Position numbers and translations under genes: made by a program. Of a stretch of DNA of 64,000 nt, positions 35,739 to 42,569 are shown piece by piece. Positions within the stretch are counted from its first letter, which is position 1; each line of letters begins with the position of its first letter. The notes under the pieces were generated by a model. That model searched no databases and had not been told where the DNA came from. It saw nothing but the letters and a program-made list of their open reading frames with translations. The DNA is taken from NCBI GenBank assembly GCA_964649725.1, contig CAZYTM010000001.1, forward strand, positions 434,001 through 498,000, read 5' to 3'. Origin of the DNA: CAZYTM01 sp964649725 (GTDB taxonomy: Bacteria; Desulfobacterota; Desulfuromonadia; Geobacterales; Geobacteraceae).

Positions 35739-36584
35739 ATGTGCGATCATCATAATAATATTTATCTCCCCCATCTTGCTACAATTGCGGCGATCAATGA
35801 CGAGACCCCGGACATCCGCAGTTTCCGACTGGTCTTTCAGGATCCCCAGGTTAGGGAGAATTTTTCCTTCCGGGCCGGTCAGTTTGCCGAGTACTCAGCC
35901 TTCGGGGCTGGCGAATCGACTTTCTGCATCGCCTCTTCACCTACCCGCAAAGGGTATATCGAGTGCTGTTTCCGCTCTGTCGGTAGGGTCACCGATGCCC
36001 TCCGCACCATGGAGGTCGGGGATGTCATCGGCGTTCGCGGCCCCTATGGCAACTCATTCCCGATAGAGGAGTTCTACGGCAAGAATCTCGTCTTTGTGGC
36101 TGGTGGTATTGCGCTGCCTCCTTTGCGCACGGTGATCTGGAACTGTCTCGACATGCGGGACAGATTCGGCGATATCACCATTGTCTATGGCGCCCGTAGC
36201 GAGTCCGATCTGGTATACAAGGATGAACTGCAGGAATGGGAGTCTCGGGCGGATGTCAATCTTGTAAAGACTGTCGATCCTGGCGGTAACGGACCCGCCT
36301 GGGACGGTAAGGTAGGTTTTGTCCCTACCGTTCTGGAAGAGGCGTCGCCAGCGGCGGAGAATACTATTGCCTTGGTCTGCGGGCCGCCGATCATGATAAA
36401 ATTCACCCTGCCGGTACTGGAGAAGCTCGGTTTTCCAGATGAGGCAATCTACACTACTTTGGAAAACCGTATGAAGTGTGGTCTTGGTAAATGTGGCCGC
36501 TGTAATGTTGGCAACATCTATGTCTGCAAGGATGGGCCGGTATTTAACGCCAGGCAGGTAAAGGCGATGCCTCAAGAGTTTTAG
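35739..36584 (+). CDS. NAD(P)H-binding flavoprotein, sulfhydrogenase gamma/FlxA type
   Basis: 281 residues: an FAD-binding beta barrel (FRAGQFAEYSAFGAGE), an NAD-binding domain (VFVAGGIALPPLR, VYGARSESDLVYKDEL) and a C-terminal 2Fe-2S site (ENRMKCGLGKCGRCNVG...YVCKDGP). This family oxidises NAD(P)H for HydBG, dihydroorotate dehydrogenase K-type proteins and FlxA. In this cluster it is the probable NADH entry point to the Hdr complex. The usual GGIG of the NAD loop reads GGIA. A strong terminator follows, ending the operon. Confidence 0.92.
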   Translation: MCDHHNNIYLPHLATIAAINDETPDIRSFRLVFQDPQVRENFSFRAGQFAEYSAFGAGESTFCIASSPTRKGYIECCFRSVGRVTDALRTMEVGDVIGVRGPYGNSFPIEEFYGKNLVFVAGGIALPPLRTVIWNCLDMRDRFGDITIVYGARSESDLVYKDELQEWESRADVNLVKTVDPGGNGPAWDGKVGFVPTVLEEASPAAENTIALVCGPPIMIKFTLPVLEKLGFPDEAIYTTLENRMKCGLGKCGRCNVGNIYVCKDGPVFNARQVKAMPQEF

Positions 36585-36618
36585 TCAGGAAGAACCACTA
36601 TCACAGCTGTTGGGTTTT

Positions 36619-36648
36619 GGGGCCAGTATTATTCTGGCCCCTTTTTTT
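36619..36648 (+). terminator. Intrinsic terminator of the hdr/flx cluster
   Basis: GGGGCCAG (36619-36626) pairs with CTGGCCCC (36634-36641), with a seven-base loop and a run of seven T. A textbook Rho-independent terminator. Confidence 0.9.
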
Positions 36649-36715
36649 AGCCTCTTTTCCTTCCCTTGGCTCCATTTCTGTGTTATAGCCTCCATACAGT
36701 CTCAATTGTGGATGG

Positions 36716-37441
36716 ATGGCAATGAAAGCACTTCTTCTCTTTTCAGTCGCACTCTATATGTTTGGTTCAAATAAGAGGCCTCTTTTTTGGGGAGCTATGC
36801 TGTTCGGAACTGCATATCTTGCCTGGCGAGGGATATCTCTTGGCCGGCTCCCGCTGGTTGGGCCGCACGACACCCTGATCTTTTTTACCATCTCTATAGC
36901 GGTCATGGCGCTCCCATTTTTCAGAAACAATCTCCTGCGGCAATCGTCGATCTTCTTCTGGTCGGTCGGTTATACTGCGGCCATTTTCACCCTGCTGGCT
37001 CTCGCCTTCAGGCCCTCTTATATGCCACTACCACCAGTTCTGCGCACCTTCTGGTTCGAAATCCACGTTGCCTTTGCCTTTTTTTCCTATGCCCTATTTG
37101 CCATTGGTGCCATATTAGGGGGGATTTACCTTGCCTGTAGAGAGAGATATATGCTCGAGCTACAATATAAGGCGGCACTTGTGGGGTATACATTTTTCTC
37201 TGCATCGATGGTGAGTGGCGGCATTTGGGGCTACTACGCCTGGGGGACCTACTGGCTCTGGACCCCCAAGGAACTTTGGACATCTATTCTCTGGATGTTC
37301 TATACAGTTTATCTTCACCTGCGACTCAAAGGATTGGAATGGGAAAAAACCTTGGCTTGGGGGGGGATTATCGGCTTTGCTGTCACTCTCTTTACCTATC
37401 TCGGGGTGAGTATGTTGATGAAGAGCTCGCATAGCTTCTAG
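36716..37441 (+). CDS. Cytochrome c biogenesis protein, ResC/CcsA/CcmC family
   Basis: 241 residues with about seven or eight membrane helices. The tryptophan-rich haem-handling loop reads WGYYAWGTYWLWTPKELW near residue 170, the WWD-domain motif, though the usual WDPKE is WTPKE here. His residues in FEIHVAF and in EIHVAF-like periplasm-facing helices are candidate haem ligands. It carries haem to the site of attachment to apocytochromes at the CxxCH motif. The ResB-like gene follows 12 bases on, in the reverse of the common resB-resC order. Confidence 0.88.
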   Translation: MAMKALLLFSVALYMFGSNKRPLFWGAMLFGTAYLAWRGISLGRLPLVGPHDTLIFFTISIAVMALPFFRNNLLRQSSIFFWSVGYTAAIFTLLALAFRPSYMPLPPVLRTFWFEIHVAFAFFSYALFAIGAILGGIYLACRERYMLELQYKAALVGYTFFSASMVSGGIWGYYAWGTYWLWTPKELWTSILWMFYTVYLHLRLKGLEWEKTLAWGGIIGFAVTLFTYLGVSMLMKSSHSF

Positions 37442-37453
37442 AGGTTATTGGAC

Positions 37454-38161
37454 ATGCTCGGCATAATATATCGTCTTCTTGTCTCGTTAAATTCAGGTTT
37501 ATGGCTCATGGGAGGGGTTATGCTCTTCCTGGGGATTGGCTCGTTCAGCCGAGGCGGCTCGGAGGGGAGTTCCATTAATGAATTACCACTATTTGATTGG
37601 CTGTCAAAGGCTCCTTTGTCTGATTCATGGTGGCTCTGGACCACCATAGCTATCCTTGGGCTACTTGTTTTAAACACAGTTTTTTGCAGCATCGAATCTT
37701 TACGGCTGAAGCTGAATAAAGATAAATTTCTGATTATCATTGCTCCCCAGGTTATGCATCTCGGCTTTCTGTTTATCGTTATGGCCCATCTCATCAGTGC
37801 CTATGGAGGGTCAAAGGCTGCCTTGCCGGTTATGGAAGGACAGACAATCGGGCTTAACGAAGGGAATCGGGTTCAAGTCCATAAACTAAAAGCAGAGATC
37901 GGGCCGATGGGCATGCCTATCGATTTCAGCGCTGATCTACGCATCTGGGAGGGTCCCCGGATGCGGGAAGCGACAGTCGCTCCCAACAACCCTTTGTTTG
38001 TCAACGGGTTAGGTATCTACCTCAAGCATGTAGAACTATTCCCGGTGCGCGGTGCTTATATAGAAGTTCACCGCGAGCCAGGTGCTTTAATGGCCCTGAT
38101 TGGGGCTATTATGTTCACGGTTGGTAATATTGTCCTGCTGGGAATAAGAAGGGGTAGGTAG
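37454..38161 (+). CDS. Cytochrome c biogenesis protein, ResB-like
   Basis: About 235 residues: two N-terminal helices, one near residues 90-110, a periplasmic domain with beta strands (IGPMGMPIDFSADLRIWEG, VNGLGIYLKHVE) and a final helix (ALMALIGAIMFTVGNIVLL). This is a short form of the ResB/Ccs1 layout. It works with the CcsA/ResC partner encoded directly upstream. I use the ATG at 37454 with AGAGG upstream; a TTG at 37448 would add two residues. A terminator follows immediately. Confidence 0.8.
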   Translation: MLGIIYRLLVSLNSGLWLMGGVMLFLGIGSFSRGGSEGSSINELPLFDWLSKAPLSDSWWLWTTIAILGLLVLNTVFCSIESLRLKLNKDKFLIIIAPQVMHLGFLFIVMAHLISAYGGSKAALPVMEGQTIGLNEGNRVQVHKLKAEIGPMGMPIDFSADLRIWEGPRMREATVAPNNPLFVNGLGIYLKHVELFPVRGAYIEVHREPGALMALIGAIMFTVGNIVLLGIRRGR

Positions 38162-38190
38162 AAAAAGCCTGCAAATGGCAGGCTTTTTCT
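38162..38190. terminator. Bidirectional intrinsic terminator
   Basis: AAAAAGCCTGC (38162-38172) pairs with GCAGGCTTTTT (38178-38188) around loop AAATG. T/A runs on both sides let it serve the cytochrome-maturation genes and the converging small gene. Confidence 0.85.
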
Positions 38191-38203
38191 ATTAATATAT
38201 CTA

Positions 38204-38488
38204 TTAGTCAGCAATCCGGACAACTGTAGCGGTCTGTTCGTTTTCAGTGATAATCCTGATTTTAGTCTTGTCTCCTGGATAGGTGTAGGCAGATGTTAAT
38301 CCCATCCCATCGCTGTTGCTCTCGCGTGGCTTTTCACGAGGGCTCGATTTTTTCCAACCACCGTGACTGTGCTGATCGAGGCAGTTGTGGATAAAATCCA
38401 CGAATAATGCATCGGAACTCATTTTCTCCCGCACTCTGCTGGTCAAGACAGTCTCTCCTAACGAGATATGCTTTTTCGCCATCGACAT
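38204..38488 (-). CDS. Small plasmid/mobile-element-type protein of unknown function
   Basis: 94 residues. The opening KKHISLGETVLTSRVREKM and the C-terminal LTSAYTYPGDKTKIRIITEN with TATVVRIAD resemble a family I know from plasmids and integrative elements ('plasmid related protein', often with a C-terminal FWIITEADRSATTVLLP-like end). A near-perfect AAAGGAGG precedes the ATG. No other mobile gene is beside it, so it may be a relic of an insertion or a domesticated gene. Function unknown. Confidence 0.68.
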   Translation of the reverse strand: MSMAKKHISLGETVLTSRVREKMSSDALFVDFIHNCLDQHSHGGWKKSSPREKPRESNSDGMGLTSAYTYPGDKTKIRIITENEQTATVVRIAD

Positions 38489-38724
38489 GCGTACCTCCTT
38501 TCAAAATCGGCGCCCAATAAGGGTAGCCAGAAGAAATCTCAGTAGATTGCCCTCTCCGGGATGCCATAAGATGAATAGCAGAAAACAGATGCCAGATTAA
38601 TGAGCACTGTTTAGCAGAATTTATTATTTATTTCAAATAAATTATATTTAATAATTATAAAATGTATAATTATTGTGCGGTTCAAGGAATGGAGAATTTG
38701 CTGAATATTTCGAGAGGTATGATC

Positions 38725-38747
38725 AGGGGCGCCTGGCTAGCGCCCCT
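38725..38747. terminator. GC-rich hairpin downstream of the cyclophilin gene
   Basis: AGGGGCGC (38725-38732) pairs with GCGCCCCT (38740-38747). T-tracts on both strands are poor, so termination is uncertain. The 230 bases to its left (38489-38720) are AT-rich with no recognised content. Confidence 0.5.
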
Positions 38748-38751
38748 TTCA

Positions 38752-39336
38752 TTACTTGAGCAATTTTATGGATTTAATTAGCACCGGGGTTATTGGTACA
38801 TTCTGGTGTAATGCATTTAGGCGCTTTTGCGGCGTTGTGACGATTTTGTCGACTACTTCCATCCCTTCGATTACTTTACCGAATACGGTATACCCAAAGC
38901 CGTCAGGGCTGGGGCGATTTAGACCATTATTATTTACAACATTAATGAAAAATTGGGACGTAGCACTGTTCGGATCACTGGTCCTTGCCATAGCTATTGT
39001 CCCGCGATCATTTTTAAAGCCATTATCAGCTTCATTCTTGATTGGTGCTTTGGTCGCCTTTGGTTGCAGATTTTCTGTCATCCCTCCACCCTGGGCCATG
39101 AAATTAGGAATGACCCGGTGGAATATAGTGCCGATGTAAAATCCGCTATTGGCGTAATCAAGGAAATTTTTGACAGAAATAGGCGCTTCTTTGGCAAAAA
39201 GCTCGAGCTTTATGTTCCCCAGTGAGGTTTCCATAAGAACTGTAGGGTTCTTGCCGGTCGTTTCGGCAGCTCCAGATAGAGCGGTACAAATAAGCAGCAA
39301 CAGCAGGGTCAGACCAAAAATGACTTTTCTCAGCAT
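38752..39336 (-). CDS. Exported peptidyl-prolyl cis-trans isomerase (cyclophilin)
   Basis: 194 residues with a signal peptide (RKVIFGLTLLLLLICTALSGAAE). The catalytic FHRVIPNFMAQGG and SQFFINVVNN of bacterial PpiA/PpiB cyclophilins follow. The enzyme isomerises Xaa-Pro bonds, here probably in the periplasm, assisting folding of exported proteins. The ATG has GGAGG upstream. An uncleaved lipobox is not evident. Confidence 0.95.
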   Translation of the reverse strand: MLRKVIFGLTLLLLLICTALSGAAETTGKNPTVLMETSLGNIKLELFAKEAPISVKNFLDYANSGFYIGTIFHRVIPNFMAQGGGMTENLQPKATKAPIKNEADNGFKNDRGTIAMARTSDPNSATSQFFINVVNNNGLNRPSPDGFGYTVFGKVIEGMEVVDKIVTTPQKRLNALHQNVPITPVLIKSIKLLK

Positions 39337-39393
39337 GGTTACCTCCAGGTATATAGTATTTCTCCCATTATATAGTCGGATAATATTATCAGG

Positions 39394-39990
39394 TCAAATC
39401 CGGCGGAATAGCAAGGTAGTGAATTCCTCCATCACTTGCATATCCTCTAAGGTACACCCGCCACGCACAAACCGGGTCTGCACGTCATACTTGTCTTGCA
39501 ACGGGATACCAGAAAGAAGCAGAATGCCAGCGGGGCGAGTCATGGCAATCATTTCATCGGCCAGAGCCAGGTGTATATCTGCATAGATATTGGCAAGCAG
39601 AAAATCAAAATTTCCGCGAAGCGAGGTGAGTTCGCCACAAACAGTGCGAATTCGCTCGTCTACACCATTCAAGCGGATATTTGTGGCACAGGAAACAGCA
39701 GCTGGCCATTCGATGTCCACTGCCACCATAGATTCTGCGCCAAGTCTTATTGCTGCAATCGCCAAAATCCCGGTACCGCTCCCCAAATCCAATCCTTTTT
39801 TACCAACTAAAAATGGAATCTTTTCCATCATTTCCAGACAGGAAGATGTGGTTTCATGCTCGCCAGAGCCAAAAGCTCCCTTTTTGCTGAGAAGTATTGG
39901 CAAATCAGCAGATGCAGGGATTGTCGCATCTTCTGGCAGAATGATGAAATTTCCTATTTTGAAGGGTGAAAAAATGCGCCCATACATCAA
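39394..39990 (-). CDS. Short PrmA-like class I methyltransferase
   Basis: 198 residues. FGSGEHETTSSCLEMME matches the PrmA motif FGTGxHxTT, and GLDLGSGTGILAIAAIRLGA is the SAM-binding site; LLANIYADI corresponds to the NI/LA-N catalytic region of PrmA. PrmA itself is about 290-300 residues with an N-terminal L11-binding domain, which is missing here, so the substrate is probably not L11, or recognition differs. It is divergent from the phosphohexomutase gene. Confidence 0.78.
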   Translation of the reverse strand: MMYGRIFSPFKIGNFIILPEDATIPASADLPILLSKKGAFGSGEHETTSSCLEMMEKIPFLVGKKGLDLGSGTGILAIAAIRLGAESMVAVDIEWPAAVSCATNIRLNGVDERIRTVCGELTSLRGNFDFLLANIYADIHLALADEMIAMTRPAGILLLSGIPLQDKYDVQTRFVRGGCTLEDMQVMEEFTTLLFRRI

Positions 39991-40057
39991 GAGGTCCTCT
40001 ATTGTGACAGAATTTTTTGACTATACACCTGATCATATTTTGAAAGCAAACAAATGG

Positions 40058-40086
40058 TTGACATACATTTCGGAAGTGGTGACAAT
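40058..40086 (+). promoter_or_regulatory. Sigma-70-type promoter of the phosphohexomutase gene
   Basis: TTGACA at 40058-40063, a 17-base spacer and GACAAT at 40081-40086. The -35 is perfect and the -10 has four of six consensus bases. It lies 40 bases before the likely start codon. Confidence 0.65.
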
Positions 40087-40125
40087 AAATTGTTAAATAG
40101 ATATTATGTATTGTCGGAGGTGAAG

Positions 40126-41538
40126 TTGCAGATCAAATTTGGCACTGATGGTTGGCGTGGAATCATAGCTCACGATTTTACCTTCGCGAATGTTTCGCTA
40201 GTAGCTCAGGCTACTATGGACTATTTGCGAAACAGAAAATTGTCCGGCAAAGGGCTGATTATTGGCTATGACCGGCGCTTTCTCTCCCGTGAGTTTGCCT
40301 GGAGAGTTGCCGAGGTTGCTGCAGGTAACGGCATAAAAGTTATGCTTGCCAACAAATTTACCCCGACTCCGGCAGTCTCCTGGGCGGTCCATGACCGACA
40401 GGCCGGAGCTGGCATCATGATTACTGCCAGCCATAACCCTCCTATATACAACGGCTTCAAACTTAAAGAAGATTTCGGTGGTTCAGCCAGACCAAGCACA
40501 ACTAAGATTCTGGAAGAGATAGTGCAAGAAAATATTTTGGCCGACCGACCGGTTCAGGAGCTTCCATTTGCCGAGGCTACGGCAGCCGGGATGATTGAGT
40601 TGTTTGATGCGAACGAATCATATTTTGTCCAATTGGGCCGCTATATCGACCTCGATTGTATCCGGCGGGCAGCAATTCCGGTTGTCATCGATCCGATGTA
40701 TGGTGCCGGGAGCGGGTTCATCCCAGAACTACTGGCAGGAGCGGTTGAGATACATAACATTGAAAACCCAGCCTTCGGAGGCCAATCACCGGAACCGATC
40801 GAGGAGCATCTGACAGAAATGGCTGGTTTGGTCCGGAGTGGCCGATACAGTGTGGGACTTGCCCTTGACGGTGATGCTGACCGGATAGGAGCGATTGATG
40901 AAAATGGGGGATTCTTCTCTTCCCATATGATCTTTACCGTGATTCTGCGCCATCTCTACGAGCGGAAGGGCCTGCGAGGCGGGATCGTGAAGACAGTATC
41001 GACAACTCGAATGATCGACCTTCTGGCAGAAAAGTATGATCTGCCAATCTACGAAACCCCTATCGGGTTCAAGCATATCTGCGAACTGATGCTCGATCAT
41101 GATATTCTCATGGGGGGTGAAGAGTCTGGCGGTCTAGGAGTCAAGGGTCATATTCCGGAACGGGACGGAATCCTCATGGGGCTGCTTCTACTTGAGGCAA
41201 TGGCCATGTCTGGTAAAGGTTTGCGTCAGATGCTCGATGAAACCATGGACGAAATCGGCTGTTTTTACTATCAGCGGCACGATTTGCAGATCGATCAAGA
41301 AGCCAAGGAGCGACTCATCAGCAAGTTATCCACTGTCAGTATGTCCAATATCGATGGTCGTCAAGTGACGGCGGAAAACTTCAAGGACGGATTCAAGTAT
41401 AATTTCCCCGAGGGGTCATGGTTGCTGATCCGACCTTCCGGAACCGAGCCGGTGCTAAGGCTTTACAGTGAAGCTAACGATCCGTCAGAGGTAGAGGCTC
41501 TGCTCAGAGCAGGCAGGGCGATTGTTGATGGTAGCTAG
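40126..41538 (+). CDS. Phosphoglucomutase/phosphomannomutase family protein
   Basis: About 470 residues of the alpha-D-phosphohexomutase family. The start FGTDGWRGIIA, the phosphoserine loop ITASHNPPIYNGFKLK, the metal loop LDGDADR (about residue 248), the sugar-specificity segment GEESGGLG and the C-terminal RPSGTEPVLRLY phosphate-binding loop are all present. It interconverts hexose 1- and 6-phosphates; glucose, mannose or glucosamine specificity is not certain. I start at the TTG at 40126, five bases after CGGAGG; the ORF could extend to 40054, but that part overlaps the promoter. Confidence 0.92.
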   Translation: MQIKFGTDGWRGIIAHDFTFANVSLVAQATMDYLRNRKLSGKGLIIGYDRRFLSREFAWRVAEVAAGNGIKVMLANKFTPTPAVSWAVHDRQAGAGIMITASHNPPIYNGFKLKEDFGGSARPSTTKILEEIVQENILADRPVQELPFAEATAAGMIELFDANESYFVQLGRYIDLDCIRRAAIPVVIDPMYGAGSGFIPELLAGAVEIHNIENPAFGGQSPEPIEEHLTEMAGLVRSGRYSVGLALDGDADRIGAIDENGGFFSSHMIFTVILRHLYERKGLRGGIVKTVSTTRMIDLLAEKYDLPIYETPIGFKHICELMLDHDILMGGEESGGLGVKGHIPERDGILMGLLLLEAMAMSGKGLRQMLDETMDEIGCFYYQRHDLQIDQEAKERLISKLSTVSMSNIDGRQVTAENFKDGFKYNFPEGSWLLIRPSGTEPVLRLYSEANDPSEVEALLRAGRAIVDGS

Positions 41539-41571
41539 CAGACCAAGCAGAGGAGATAGCGGGAGGTATTA

Positions 41572-42231
41572 ATGGCGCAGATAATAGGCATCGTTCAGGT
41601 CAAGGGTGGGGTGGGGCGTTCTACTATTGCAACGAATCTGGCGGCGATTTATTCCATTAAAAAACCGACTGCACTGATCGACTGTGATCTGCCGCAAGGG
41701 ACAAGCGCTTCTTGGTATGCTGTGCGGAAAGCAGAAGTACCACCGCAGAATCTGACCCTGGCGACAGTCAATGATCATAATGATTTGCTGACATGCTGCC
41801 AGGAGCTTGCTCAAAAGCATCGTTACGTCATAATAGACGCTCCGCCAAGGCTGGCTGAAATGACAAGAAGAATCATCATGCTCAGCAATCTCTGTCTGGT
41901 ACCTCTGGGGGCAAGTGCTGCAGAAATTTGGTCTACTGCCGATCTGGTCGGGACAATTGGCGAAGCTCAGGAACAAAAATTCGGCATTGATGTCCGTATT
42001 ATCTGGAACCGGTTCCGTGGCCAGACTCGAGAGGCGCAAGAGTTGAGCGAGGCGGCCAGTCAGGAACTAGGGCTAAAGGCGCTTAACAGCAAGCTTGGTT
42101 ACCGTGTTGCATACAGTGAAGCGTTAGCAAGGGGGTTGTCAGTTGATGAATGGCTGGACAGGAGCGCCCATGCCGAGATGCAGGCACTGGCAGCGGAGGT
42201 CAAAGAGATTCTCAAGGAGAAAAAACGATGA
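41572..42231 (+). CDS. Orphan ParA/MinD-family ATPase
   Basis: 219 residues. The deviant Walker A reads KGGVGRSTIA (Arg in place of the usual Lys-Thr context; KGGVGKT is typical), Walker A' is in VIIDAPPR, and the nucleotide pocket DCDLPQGTSA is present. Small ParA-like ATPases of this kind position plasmids, chemoreceptor arrays or protein cargos on the nucleoid. GGGAGG precedes the ATG. It overlaps a small ribbon-helix-helix-like gene by four bases. It is distinct from the true chromosomal parA at 57.2 kb. Confidence 0.85.
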   Translation: MAQIIGIVQVKGGVGRSTIATNLAAIYSIKKPTALIDCDLPQGTSASWYAVRKAEVPPQNLTLATVNDHNDLLTCCQELAQKHRYVIIDAPPRLAEMTRRIIMLSNLCLVPLGASAAEIWSTADLVGTIGEAQEQKFGIDVRIIWNRFRGQTREAQELSEAASQELGLKALNSKLGYRVAYSEALARGLSVDEWLDRSAHAEMQALAAEVKEILKEKKR

Positions 42232-42479
42232 CCCGTCCAAAGACAAGACCGCAAATAAAAAAACCGGACTTTACCAATGCAGCAATAGATAAAATGCCGG
42301 GGTCATCAGCTTTGCCAAAAATGGCAGATACTGGCAAGGAAAAAGATAAACGGCTGCCTCTAATACTGCAGCTAAAGCAGGAGGTAATCGCACGCCTTGA
42401 ACTTGAGGCGGGACGCAAGGATAGATCAATTGCCCAGGTTGTAGAAAAGTTGGTAAGCAAGCATTTGGACAAGAAATAA
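42228..42479 (+). CDS. Small ribbon-helix-helix-like partner of the ParA
   Basis: 83 residues. The N-terminal 45 are basic, Pro/Lys-rich and probably disordered; the C-terminal 38 (LILQLKQEVIARLELEAG then RSIAQVVEKLVSKHL) have the strand-helix-helix pattern of ribbon-helix-helix DNA-binding proteins. Its ATG overlaps the ParA stop (ATGA), so the pair is co-translated. This matches ParA plus small centromere-binding partner cassettes of plasmids; a McdB-like cargo adaptor is an alternative. The longer ORF beginning at 42150 overlaps parA and is not preferred. Confidence 0.7.
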   Translation: MTRPKTRPQIKKPDFTNAAIDKMPGSSALPKMADTGKEKDKRLPLILQLKQEVIARLELEAGRKDRSIAQVVEKLVSKHLDKK

Positions 42480-42569
42480 GATTTGTTTCAACCCCCATCG
42501 AAATATCCTGCCATTGATCGGCAAAAAGAAATAATTTACTGCACAGAATAGGGTTAAGGTTGCTTCCCC

